Shown piece after piece: positions 1-7,799 of a DNA stretch of 64,000 nt (the stretch's first letter is position 1; each line of letters begins with the position of its first letter). Under the pieces are notes generated by a model. It saw nothing but the letters and a program-made list of their open reading frames with translations. It was not told the origin of the DNA and made no database searches. This DNA comes from Pseudomonas sp. PSKL.D1 (lineage in GTDB: Bacteria; Pseudomonadota; Gammaproteobacteria; Pseudomonadales; Pseudomonadaceae). Where the stretch lies: positions 5,442,001 to 5,506,000 of the forward strand of contig NZ_CP118607.1 in NCBI RefSeq assembly GCF_028898945.1. The letters run 5' to 3'. The translations under genes and the position numbers were made by a program.

Positions 1-4
1 TAGC

Positions 5-619
5 ATGCCCAAACAACCGCCATTGCCTTTGCCCAAGCGCTATGAAGTACAACCGGACAGGGCCCACCTGCGCTACCGTATCGACGGCATTTACGGTGAA
101 GGCGTGTATGAGCAAGTGTCGCCGTTCGGCGGCCTGTCACAATATTTTGTGAAGGACAACGATGATCGCCATTACAAGGTGAGCTTCAATGGCGAGCGAT
201 GGAGTGCGATAGACCCTGAACAACCCGATGCTTATCTTCAACAGCCGCTGAAACGAAAGGCCGATGGCCAGTGGGTGATCGACTCACCCGTGCTCTGGTA
301 TGACGGTTTACCGGACCTGGTGCAGTTGCTGAACGACTGCTACCTGAGCGAGCCGCTGACCGGAACAGTGCTCGATGCAGAAAAAGGGCTTTATCAGGCT
401 GATGACAATCAGTTGTACCTGTCATTAAAGCGCGGGCAAGTCAGTATTCGAAGGCACCTGTTATCAGGTCGCTATCACCTGCCGATTCCCGAAGCCAGCA
501 CAGCCGGTGTCGTACCTTGGGCTGTGCTGAACTGGGAGCGCAATGCGTGGCGAATTCGCGTGCGCCAGGCTGGCCGCAGCAGCGACTGGCTGACGCTGCC
601 CGATTCACCACTCAAATAG
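5..619 (+). CDS. Hypothetical protein, possibly the 3' end of a larger gene
   Basis: A 204-residue reading frame ends at the TAG at 617-619. The frame stays open to the left edge, since the TAG at bases 1-3 is in another frame. The ATG at 5 may therefore be internal to a longer gene that starts outside the window. I recognise no family with confidence. The protein is soluble-looking, rich in Trp, Tyr and Pro, with a short module of the type 'HYKVSFNGERWSAIDPEQP' that recalls the tail modules of very large Pseudomonas toxin-like proteins (DUF6543/dermonecrotic type); that link is weak inference. There is no signal peptide or membrane segment. It converges on the LPS operon, with only two bases between the two stop codons. 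Confidence 0.6.
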   Translation: MPKQPPLPLPKRYEVQPDRAHLRYRIDGIYGEGVYEQVSPFGGLSQYFVKDNDDRHYKVSFNGERWSAIDPEQPDAYLQQPLKRKADGQWVIDSPVLWYDGLPDLVQLLNDCYLSEPLTGTVLDAEKGLYQADDNQLYLSLKRGQVSIRRHLLSGRYHLPIPEASTAGVVPWAVLNWERNAWRIRVRQAGRSSDWLTLPDSPLK

Positions 620-621
620 AG

Positions 622-2058
622 CTACAGCTTGGGCAGCAGGCGGTCGAGACGCTGATGCAGGGCACTGCTACCCGGCCAGTTGCGCAGCAGCCGCGCCCGG
701 TCACGGGCATATGCTGGGGCAAAGCTGAGCTGGGTGGCGTGCTGGCACATGGCATCCAGGTCGATCAACGACCACTGGCCGTCGTGCCAGAACAGGTTAT
801 GCCCTTTGAAATCCCCATGGCTGATGCGCTCGCGAATGAGCTGCTGCATCAGGTGCACCAGGGCATCAACTTGCTCTTCGGGTGCATCGCCGTTCTCTAC
901 GAATGGCGCGAAGCAGGCTGCCAGGTCTGGGCCGTCGACATACTCGGTCACCAGATACGCGCGGCTGCGCAGGCCCATCACCCGTTGCTCCAACACCGCC
1001 AGCGGTTTGGGCGTGGCGATGTCGAGGAATGCCAGGCGGTGGCCTTCGATCCACGAGTGCCAGGCACGGCTCGGGCGCCAGAAGCGCTTGAACCAATGGG
1101 CGGTATTCTTGATGTTGTAGCGTTTGAGTACCAGCTTGCGCCCGCCTACCTCGATACGCGCCACACTGGCCGCACCACCGGTCTTGAACAGATGGCCCTG
1201 TTCGATCAGCGCATCGGCCTGCTCCAGCACTGGAAGCATGGCGTCCACTTCATCACGGCGGATCGCCCGCAGCCCGGACAGGTTACGCTGCACACTGAAC
1301 AACGAACACTCGCGGCCTGCTTTTTCCAGGTAGTCCTTCTGGCGCCAGTTGCGCACCTTGTCCACTTGCTTCTGCAGCGCTTCCAAGGGCAACGCATGTT
1401 CGGCATTGGCCAACAGGTAATGCACCAGCAGCTCTTCGATAAACGGCTCCAGGCGCTTGGGCAACTGGGCGAAGAACACACCGAGGTTTTCCAGCACACG
1501 CTGGCGCGACAACTGCTGGCCAGGCGTTTCGGCTTTGATGCCAGCGCCATCGATCAGGTACAGCTTGCCATCATGACGCAACAGGTTGTCCAGATGCAGG
1601 TCTTCCTGCCACAACCCTTTGGCGTGCATCTGAGCCACGGCAGTGAGCGCTTCGCCCAGCACCAAGTGCTGCTCATCGGCCAGCACCGGCAGGTTTTCCA
1701 CCGCCGCCCAGGCATCCGCCAGGCTTTCAGCACCGTCGAGGAATTCGAACAGCAGCCAACCGCCTTCACCTTCCTTGAGGCCATCAGCCAGTAGTTTCGG
1801 TGTGGTCAGGCCCTGCTCGGCCAGTAATTTCACACCCTCAAGCTCGCGCTGGAAATGCCGTGCGGCATTACCACCTACCAACAGCTTGGCCAGCACGGGG
1901 GTGCCGCGCCAGACACCTGCGCCCACATAGCGCTGGCCCGGCAATACCCGCAGCAGGCTGAGCAGCTGCAACTCTGCGCCTCCAGCCGCGTCAGCCAACT
2001 CAATGGCCAACGGCAACGAAGGGCTACGCCCGGCTTGTTTCAGTTCGGACAAACGCAT
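622..2058 (-). CDS. Tandem LPS kinase-like protein (PA5006-type)
   Basis: 478 residues with two kinase-like halves of the WaaP/InaA fold. The first half carries 'EDLHLDNLL' followed by 'LIDGAG'. The second carries 'HGDFKGHNLF' followed by 'LIDLDAM'. These are the catalytic-loop and metal-binding (DFG-like) positions of eukaryotic-like kinases. It is the last gene of the waaF-waaC-waaG-waaP-wapP-wapQ operon, and its ATG overlaps the wapQ stop by one base. The equivalent P. aeruginosa position is PA5006 (about the same length). By context it acts in the cytoplasm on the inner-core heptoses of LPS, but which sugar each half phosphorylates, or whether one half is inactive, cannot be read from sequence. 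Confidence 0.88.
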   Translation of the reverse strand: MRLSELKQAGRSPSLPLAIELADAAGGAELQLLSLLRVLPGQRYVGAGVWRGTPVLAKLLVGGNAARHFQRELEGVKLLAEQGLTTPKLLADGLKEGEGGWLLFEFLDGAESLADAWAAVENLPVLADEQHLVLGEALTAVAQMHAKGLWQEDLHLDNLLRHDGKLYLIDGAGIKAETPGQQLSRQRVLENLGVFFAQLPKRLEPFIEELLVHYLLANAEHALPLEALQKQVDKVRNWRQKDYLEKAGRECSLFSVQRNLSGLRAIRRDEVDAMLPVLEQADALIEQGHLFKTGGAASVARIEVGGRKLVLKRYNIKNTAHWFKRFWRPSRAWHSWIEGHRLAFLDIATPKPLAVLEQRVMGLRSRAYLVTEYVDGPDLAACFAPFVENGDAPEEQVDALVHLMQQLIRERISHGDFKGHNLFWHDGQWSLIDLDAMCQHATQLSFAPAYARDRARLLRNWPGSSALHQRLDRLLPKL

Positions 2059-2810
2059 CAGCGGGCCTCTTTTTCACGACGGCGTTGCGTCAGGCGCTGC
2101 AGCCAGGTGTCGACCAACGAACTGTCGGCCGGTTGAGTCAGGTAAGCCGCCAGCAACTGGCGTACATCGGCCTCGCTCCAGGCGCGGGCCCGGCGCAACA
2201 GCGGCTCCAGGTCCTTGAGCCGGTCACGCATGCCGAACAGCAATGGCCGGGTCTTTTCAAGGTCGATCAGTTGCGCCTCCCAGCCTTCCCGGCGCTGACG
2301 CAGGAAGATGTGTTTGGGGTAGAAGCAGCCGTGCACCTGCCCGGCACTGTGCAACGTACGCGCCAGCTCACCGCAGGCCTTGAGGATGCCGTTGCGCTCA
2401 GCATCGGACTGCTGAGGCCATTGGGCCAGCAGGCTTTCCAGGTCGCTCCAGTCGTCCAGCGCACGCGTCAGCAAAATCGCGCGGTGCTGGCCACCCTGCT
2501 TGCGCTCGCCGTAAAACACGGCCTGCAGCGCGGGGATATGCAATTTCTGGTAACGGCTGATATTACGGAACTCGCGGGCAAACGTCGGCTCGCCAAACGG
2601 CCGATGCAGGGTACGGGTCAGGTAATCGCTCTGGCGCTTGAGGTAGTAGCCTTTGCCCTCCAGCTCCAGGCGATACACGCTGCTCCAGCCGCCACGGCCG
2701 GTATTGGGTTCGTCCACGGCGTCAAGCTGCAGTGCCCACAGGGCCTCGAAATCGTTCAAGCCATGGCGCTTGAGCAGCGCAAGGTCCGCACTGGCCAGGT
2801 AATCGGTCAT
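2058..2810 (-). CDS. wapQ: LPS core kinase-family protein WapQ
   Basis: 250 residues of the lipopolysaccharide kinase/InaA family. The expected catalytic loop reads 'HGCFYPKHIFL' and the metal-binding motif 'LIDLEKTR'. Where canonical family members have HxD, this protein has H-G-C, so the catalytic-base aspartate is missing while the later IDLE motif is kept. It sits fourth from the waaP side of the core operon, overlapping wapP by four bases and the next gene by one. The order matches PA5007. The role is probably inner-core heptose phosphorylation or support of it; the replaced Asp leaves catalytic activity open. Confidence 0.85.
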   Translation of the reverse strand: MTDYLASADLALLKRHGLNDFEALWALQLDAVDEPNTGRGGWSSVYRLELEGKGYYLKRQSDYLTRTLHRPFGEPTFAREFRNISRYQKLHIPALQAVFYGERKQGGQHRAILLTRALDDWSDLESLLAQWPQQSDAERNGILKACGELARTLHSAGQVHGCFYPKHIFLRQRREGWEAQLIDLEKTRPLLFGMRDRLKDLEPLLRRARAWSEADVRQLLAAYLTQPADSSLVDTWLQRLTQRRREKEAR

Positions 2811-3541
2811 TCCCTTCCCTCGAAGAAGCTCAGTACCTGGCGAATGCGCCGCTTGTCACGCGCGTTCAGGCGCTGACGCCCGCGGTACTGCAAATAGAAG
2901 CGCAGGCGCTGGGTGGCCGACAGGTGATACTTGGCAACCTTGTCCAGGCACGCCAAGTCCTTGATCAGCCGATGGCGCCACATGAAGCCACGCCAGAAGT
3001 CGCCGGTGGGGCAGTCGATGAAGAATAGCGTGCCCAGGTCATCGACCAGCAAGTTGCGCCACTTCAGATCGTTATGGGCAAAGCGGTGCTCGTGCATGGT
3101 CCGCGTGTGCCGCGCCAGCTGCTGGCTGACATGCTCCACCCAGGCGGGGTCAGCCAGGCGCGGGTCGCTCCGCTCGGCCAGCGCCGACAGGTCTTCGGTG
3201 CGTGGCAGCTCGCGGGTGATCATTGCCCCACGGCCAAACGCCAGGCCTTTGCGCTCTAGCCCCCAAGCCACCACCTCGGCGGTGGGGATGCCCCACTTGG
3301 CGAACTGCTTGAGGTTCTGCCATTCGGCCTTGATGCGCGGCCTGCCCAGGTAGCGACGCATGTGTTTGCCGGCCCCGGTGTAGCGCTTTACGTAATAATT
3401 AACGCCGTCGCGCTCCACCCGCACCACCTCGCTCAGCGGGTCGCGGGTCAGGCGTTCGCCCTGCAGGGCGAACACCGCATCAAGGCTGCCAAAGTCCGCC
3501 GCCAGGTGCTCGTAGCCTGGCGCCAGTGTCCAACCCGCCAT
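2807..3541 (-). CDS. wapP: LPS core heptose kinase WapP
   Basis: 244 residues, WaaP-like kinase fold, with the catalytic loop 'HNDLKWRNLL' and metal-binding 'FFIDCPTGDF'. A basic stretch near the N terminus ('YYVKRYTGAGKHMRRYLG') includes the candidate ATP-binding lysine. The gene overlaps waaP by one base upstream and wapQ by four bases downstream, so the three are surely co-translated. The family phosphorylates inner-core heptose of LPS at the cytoplasmic face of the inner membrane. Assignment to WapP rests on the kinase motifs plus exact synteny with PA5008. Confidence 0.87.
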   Translation of the reverse strand: MAGWTLAPGYEHLAADFGSLDAVFALQGERLTRDPLSEVVRVERDGVNYYVKRYTGAGKHMRRYLGRPRIKAEWQNLKQFAKWGIPTAEVVAWGLERKGLAFGRGAMITRELPRTEDLSALAERSDPRLADPAWVEHVSQQLARHTRTMHEHRFAHNDLKWRNLLVDDLGTLFFIDCPTGDFWRGFMWRHRLIKDLACLDKVAKYHLSATQRLRFYLQYRGRQRLNARDKRRIRQVLSFFEGRE

Positions 3542-4347
3542 CAGAGTGCATCCCCATAACGTTGCTTGCGGTCATAGAGCTTCTGCGCCTTGCGCTCGAG
3601 CCAGGCGAGCAGCGTGGCTTCGTCCTTCAGAACCTGGCGCAGCGGGCGCTGGAAGTAGCCACGCAGGAAGCGCAGCTTGTCGCGACGGGTAAGGCCGATA
3701 TCCAGCGCCGAGAAGTACAGCGCGGCCAAATCCTTGTCGCGCCAGCGACGGCTGATTGTGGCCCGGGTTTGTGCGCGGTGCAGGTCAATCACCGACAGCT
3801 TGAAATCTTCCGGCGTCACCGGGTGGTCGGTGTGCAGCAGGAAGTGGCAGATATAGCAGTCGCGGTGGTTGACTCCGGCGCGGTGCATGCCACCGGTCAT
3901 CTTGGCGACTTCGGCAATCAGAGCACGCTTCAGGCGTGGCGCGGGCGGCTGCTTGACCCAATCGATGCTGAAGTCTTCCAGGCTGATGGTCGGTGCCAAC
4001 TCTTCGGTGACGATGAACGAGTGCTGCGTCGCCGGGTTGCTGCCGCGCTCGCCGTAAGCCACGGCGGTCATGGTTGGCACGCCCACTTCATGCAAGCGCT
4101 GGATGGCTTTCCACTCCTGGCCGGCACCGAGCACCGGCAGCTTGGCAGTGAGCAGGTTCTTGAAGATCTCGCCCCAGCCGATGCCACGGTGGATCTTGAC
4201 GAAGAAACCCTCGCCATCGACCTCGGTGCGCAGCGTGCGGCGGCCTTCCAGCTCGCGGTAGACCTCGCCCTGCAGCGCCTCAACAGCCTCGAAGGCGTCC
4301 CGCCCGGCCCACAGGCGCTTGAAAGGTTCGGCCAGTATCAGCTTCAT
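3541..4347 (-). CDS. waaP: LPS heptose I kinase WaaP (RfaP)
   Basis: 268 residues, the usual length for Pseudomonas WaaP. It carries 'HRDCYICHFLL' (catalytic loop) and 'LSVIDLHRAQT' (metal site), plus 'FFVKIHRGIGWGEIFKNLL' near residue 50 with the ATP-binding Lys. WaaP phosphorylates the first L-glycero-D-manno-heptose of the inner core; in P. aeruginosa it is essential for outer-membrane integrity. Its ATG overlaps the waaG stop (ATGA), and its own stop overlaps the wapP start by one base. Confidence 0.95.
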   Translation of the reverse strand: MKLILAEPFKRLWAGRDAFEAVEALQGEVYRELEGRRTLRTEVDGEGFFVKIHRGIGWGEIFKNLLTAKLPVLGAGQEWKAIQRLHEVGVPTMTAVAYGERGSNPATQHSFIVTEELAPTISLEDFSIDWVKQPPAPRLKRALIAEVAKMTGGMHRAGVNHRDCYICHFLLHTDHPVTPEDFKLSVIDLHRAQTRATISRRWRDKDLAALYFSALDIGLTRRDKLRFLRGYFQRPLRQVLKDEATLLAWLERKAQKLYDRKQRYGDAL

Positions 4348-5468
4348 GCGGTCTCCTGCCCCAGGATCACGTCGGCGGCATGCTGCGGCATGCTGTAGAG
4401 GTCAGCCGTTTCGGCGAAGGCCAGGCCGTTTCGCGACCAGTCGGCGCGGGCCTGTGGTGCTTCGAGCATGCGCTGCAGGTAGCCGTTGAGCTGTTCCTGT
4501 TCAAACGGCTCATCCAGCACCAGGCCGCTGTCGGCTTCTGCAATGTAATGCGCGTAACCGCACACCTTGGACACCAGTACCGGCAGCCCGGCCACCAGTG
4601 CTTCGAGCAGTACGGTGCCGGTGTTCTCGTTGTACGCCGGGTGGATCAGCAAGTCGGCGCCCAACAGGAAGCGCGGAATGTCGCTGCGGCCTTTGAGGAA
4701 CTGCACCTGCTCACCCAGCCCCAGCGTTGCGCTTTGCAGCTGGAACACTTTGGGGTCGTCCTGGCCAATCACCATCAGCTTCGTGCGCTTACGCAGTGCC
4801 GACGGCAACGCGGCCAAGGCCTTGAGGCTGCGGTCCACGCCCTTGGTCTTGAAGCCCGAGCCGATCTGCACCAGCAACAAGTCATCATCGCCCAGGTTGA
4901 ATTCCTTGCGGAACTCGGCGCGGATTTCGGCTGCGTTGGCCGGTGCGCGACGGTCTTGGGAAATCCCCGGCGGCAGCAAGTGGAAGCGCTCCACCGGGGT
5001 GCCGTAATGCTTGATGAACAGCGGCTGCTGCACCTCGGAAATCATCAGCACTTCGGTGCGGGCATCCTTGGCAAACACCGCGCGCTCGTACTCGGCGAAG
5101 TGCCGGTAACGGCCCCAACGACGGTAAAGGCCGCCACGCAGGGTTTGCGCTTTGTCCTCAAAGCAGCCGTCGGCGGCGTAGTACACATCCAGCCCCGGCA
5201 TCTTGTTGAAGCCGATCAGCCGGTCGACCGGGCGCTTGGCCAGGTCCGCTTCCATCCACGCGCTCAACTTCTCGTTGCGACGGTGGTTGAACAGCGCCTT
5301 TACCGGCGCCACCAGCACTTCGAAACCTGGCGGCACGTCACCTTCCCAGATCAACGTGTACACACGGATCTGGTGGCCGCGCTTCTGGCATTCCAGGGCA
5401 ATGCGCATGAAATCGCGCTGCAGCCCGCCGAAGGGGAAATACTTGTAAAGCACAAAAGCCAGTTGCAT
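4344..5468 (-). CDS. waaG: LPS core alpha-1,3-glucosyl/galactosaminyltransferase WaaG
   Basis: A GT4-family glycosyltransferase of 374 residues with the donor-binding EX7E motif in 'ENTGTVLLEALVAGLP' and an N-terminal acceptor domain starting 'MQLAFVLYKYFPFGGLQRD'. I place the start at the ATG ending at 5468, which overlaps the waaC TGA by one base (TGATG). An extra TTG codon just upstream is less likely. WaaG adds the first outer-core hexose to heptose II (GalN in Pseudomonas). It lies between waaC and waaP, as in P. aeruginosa (PA5010). Confidence 0.94.
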   Translation of the reverse strand: MQLAFVLYKYFPFGGLQRDFMRIALECQKRGHQIRVYTLIWEGDVPPGFEVLVAPVKALFNHRRNEKLSAWMEADLAKRPVDRLIGFNKMPGLDVYYAADGCFEDKAQTLRGGLYRRWGRYRHFAEYERAVFAKDARTEVLMISEVQQPLFIKHYGTPVERFHLLPPGISQDRRAPANAAEIRAEFRKEFNLGDDDLLLVQIGSGFKTKGVDRSLKALAALPSALRKRTKLMVIGQDDPKVFQLQSATLGLGEQVQFLKGRSDIPRFLLGADLLIHPAYNENTGTVLLEALVAGLPVLVSKVCGYAHYIAEADSGLVLDEPFEQEQLNGYLQRMLEAPQARADWSRNGLAFAETADLYSMPQHAADVILGQETA

Positions 5469-6526
5469 CAACGAACATCCTCAGCCAGCAGCAGCGCGCT
5501 CAAGCGGCTCGCTACATGCTCGGGATTCAGGCGAGTGAAGCACAGCGGCCACTCGCGTTTCAGATCGAACCGGCGCAGGTCGTCGGCGCTCGGTTTATAG
5601 GTACATTTCTTCTGCAGGCACGGGGCGCAGGGGAAGTCGCTGGCCTGGTGAACCTGCACCCGTCCATAAGCGCCAGTCAGGCCCGGGTTGGTCGGGCCAA
5701 ACAGCGAAATGGTCGGCACGTCCAGCGCGGCGGCCAGGTGGCCGAGGCCGGTGTCCACCGCCACGCACGCCTTGGCCGCTGCCAGCACTCGGGCGACGCC
5801 GGCAAGGTTCAATTTGGGGAGTACCTGGCAGTTGTTCAAGCCTTGTGCGATGCGCTCGGCACGCGCCTTTTCTGCCGGGTTGCCCCATGGCAGGCGCACC
5901 TGCAGTTTGCGTTGGCCCAACCGCTCGGCCAGCTCGCGCCAGTAGGCCTCGGGCCAATGCTTGGTTGCCCAGGTGGTGCCGTGCAGGAACACGACATAGG
6001 GCGCCGCAGGCGGCAGTTGCAGGCGGTCGAGGTCCAGGCCGTAATTACCGATGCCTTCCGGCAAGTCATAGGCCAGGGCCATGGCAAACAGTTGGCGCAC
6101 GCGCTCTACCGCATGCTGGCCGACCGCTACCGACAAACGCCGGTCGTAGAAACGGCTGGCCAAGCCTTCGCGGGCCGAATAGCGGTCCAGCCCCGCTACC
6201 GGGGCCTTGACGTAGCGGGTCAGCCAGGCGGATTTGACCAGCCCCTGGGCATCGATCACCAGGTCGTAGGTGTGCTCGCGCAAGCGTTGCTTGAACGCCT
6301 TCCACTCGCCACTTTTGATGGTCTGCCAGATGTTCTTGCGCCAGCGGCGGATCGCCACCGGGATGACCTGGTCGACGGCCGGGTGCCAACTGGGGATCTC
6401 GGCGAAGCCTTCTTCCACCACCCAGTCGAAACGGATGCCCGGGATCGCGTGGGCCGCGTCGGTAAGCGCCGGCAGGGTGTGAATCACATCACCCAGCGAC
6501 GAGGTCTTGATAATCAGTACCCGCAC
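5468..6526 (-). CDS. waaC: LPS heptosyltransferase I WaaC
   Basis: 352 residues, GT9 heptosyltransferase family. The N terminus 'MRVLIIKTSSLGDVIHTLP' is the hallmark of ADP-heptose:LPS heptosyltransferases, and 'VAVDTGLGHLAAALDVP...SLFGPTNP' near the C terminus is the donor site. The start codon is GTG, directly abutting the waaF TAA. The enzyme adds the first heptose to Kdo2-lipid A on the cytoplasmic face of the inner membrane. The C-terminal part has 'FPCAPCLQKKC', a Cys-rich loop common in Pseudomonas WaaC. Confidence 0.95.
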   Translation of the reverse strand: MRVLIIKTSSLGDVIHTLPALTDAAHAIPGIRFDWVVEEGFAEIPSWHPAVDQVIPVAIRRWRKNIWQTIKSGEWKAFKQRLREHTYDLVIDAQGLVKSAWLTRYVKAPVAGLDRYSAREGLASRFYDRRLSVAVGQHAVERVRQLFAMALAYDLPEGIGNYGLDLDRLQLPPAAPYVVFLHGTTWATKHWPEAYWRELAERLGQRKLQVRLPWGNPAEKARAERIAQGLNNCQVLPKLNLAGVARVLAAAKACVAVDTGLGHLAAALDVPTISLFGPTNPGLTGAYGRVQVHQASDFPCAPCLQKKCTYKPSADDLRRFDLKREWPLCFTRLNPEHVASRLSALLLAEDVR

Positions 6527-7576
6527 TTAATCGGCCTCGGCCACGGTGTCGATCAGGTTTGGTCCACCCAGGCTGTGCAAGGCGGCGATGACTTTGCCAG
6601 GCTCCAGCAGACGCAGGCAGTTGTAGTGGCCGAAACGGCAGGTGCGCTCGAAACACGGGCTGCATTCGATACCGGTACGCACCACTTCGACCTGGTCCGC
6701 CAGTGGCGGGGTGAAGCCGGGGGAAGTCGAGCCGTACACGGCCACCAGCGGGCGGTTGAGTGCTGCGGCCACGTGCATCAGGCCGGAGTCGTTGGACACC
6801 ACGGCACTGGCGCAGGACATCAGGTCGATGGCCTCGGCCAACGAGGTTTCGCCGGCCAGGTTGCAGGACTCTTCACGGAACCCCGGGATCAGGCGGTCGC
6901 GAATCTGCTCGCCCACCGGGTGGTCGTTCTTCGAGCCGAACAGCCACACCTGCCAGCCCTGACGGATCATTGCATCGGCCACTTCGGCATAGTGCTCGGC
7001 GGGCCAGCGTTTGGCCTCACCGAACTCCGCGCCAGGGCACAGGGCAAGCACCGGGCGGTCCAGCTCCAGGCCAAACTTGGCCAGGGCGGCATCGCGGCTT
7101 TGCGCTTCAATCTGCAGGCTCGGGCGCGGGTAAGGTTGTGGCAGCTCCGTGCCCGGCGCGTAGGCCAAGGCCATGAAGCGCTCGATCATCAGCGGGTAGC
7201 GCGCCTTGTCGAGCTTACGCACATCGTTGAGCAGGCCAAAGCGCATTTCGCCGCGCCAGCCGGTGCGTTTGGGGATGCCGGCAAAGAACGGCACCAGCGC
7301 CGACTTGAGCGAGTTGGGCAGCAGGATGGCCTGGTCGTACTGGCCGGCCAGGGACTTTCCGATGCGCCGCCGCGTAGCCAGCTCCAGTGCGCCGTGGCCG
7401 AGCGGGAAGCTCAAGGCCTGACGCACTTCGGGCATGCGTTCGAGGATCGGCCGGCTCCACTCGGGGGCCAGCACATCGATCAGGCAGTCGGGGTGCTGCT
7501 GTTTCAGGCACTGGAACAGGGTCTGCGCCATCACCATGTCGCCGACCCAGCTGGGGCCAATGATCAGTATTCTCAT
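6527..7576 (-). CDS. waaF: LPS heptosyltransferase II WaaF
   Basis: 349 residues from the ATG ending at 7576, giving the family N terminus 'MRILIIGPSWVGDMVMAQ'. An upstream in-frame extension of 31 codons is non-homologous and runs through the leader hairpin, so I reject it. The GT9 donor-site region reads 'VVSNDSGLMHVAAALNRP...AVYGSTSP'. It transfers the second heptose to the inner core. It is the first gene of the seven-gene core operon and is followed immediately by waaC. In P. aeruginosa ilvE lies between waaF and glnE; here only a 223-bp spacer does. Confidence 0.95.
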   Translation of the reverse strand: MRILIIGPSWVGDMVMAQTLFQCLKQQHPDCLIDVLAPEWSRPILERMPEVRQALSFPLGHGALELATRRRIGKSLAGQYDQAILLPNSLKSALVPFFAGIPKRTGWRGEMRFGLLNDVRKLDKARYPLMIERFMALAYAPGTELPQPYPRPSLQIEAQSRDAALAKFGLELDRPVLALCPGAEFGEAKRWPAEHYAEVADAMIRQGWQVWLFGSKNDHPVGEQIRDRLIPGFREESCNLAGETSLAEAIDLMSCASAVVSNDSGLMHVAAALNRPLVAVYGSTSPGFTPPLADQVEVVRTGIECSPCFERTCRFGHYNCLRLLEPGKVIAALHSLGGPNLIDTVAEAD

Positions 7577-7595
7577 GCTTAGTCCAGAAACGCTC

Positions 7596-7632
7596 GGGGA
7601 GGCTGCAGGCTGCGGTACAGCCTGGCCTCCCC
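7596..7632 (-). promoter_or_regulatory. Strong stem-loop in the waaF leader
   Basis: GGGGAGGC (7596-7603) pairs with GCCTCCCC (7625-7632), and CAGGCTG (7606-7612) pairs with CAGCCTG (7618-7624). This leaves a two-base bulge (7604-7605) and a five-base loop. The 15-bp stem ends 19 bases before the waaF ATG, close enough to affect ribosome access, and has no U-tract, so it is not an ordinary terminator. A TATAAA-like element at about 7636-7641 on the minus strand could place the transcript start at its base. Confidence 0.55.
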
Positions 7633-7697
7633 TCTTTATATTCAGGCTATGTGGCGGACAGTGTACCACTCAGGCAGGCCCATGGCTGATCGCGGCC

Positions 7698-7786
7698 CCT
7701 GTGGGAGCGGGTTCACCCGCGAACACCGGCACAGCCGGTGCCATCCACCGCGGTGCCTTCTTCGCGGGTGAACCCGCTCCCACAGG
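7698..7786. repeat. REP pair, GCGGGTTCACCCGCG subtype
   Basis: Two inverted copies of the P. putida REP core ('CCTGTGGGAGCGGGTTCACC' and its complement) flank a GC-rich centre containing CACCGGCACAGCCGGTG. It lies between the stop of glnE and the leader of waaF. Together with the waaF hairpin it fills most of this 223-bp spacer. Confidence 0.9.
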
Positions 7787-7799
7787 GCCGAAGTAGCCT

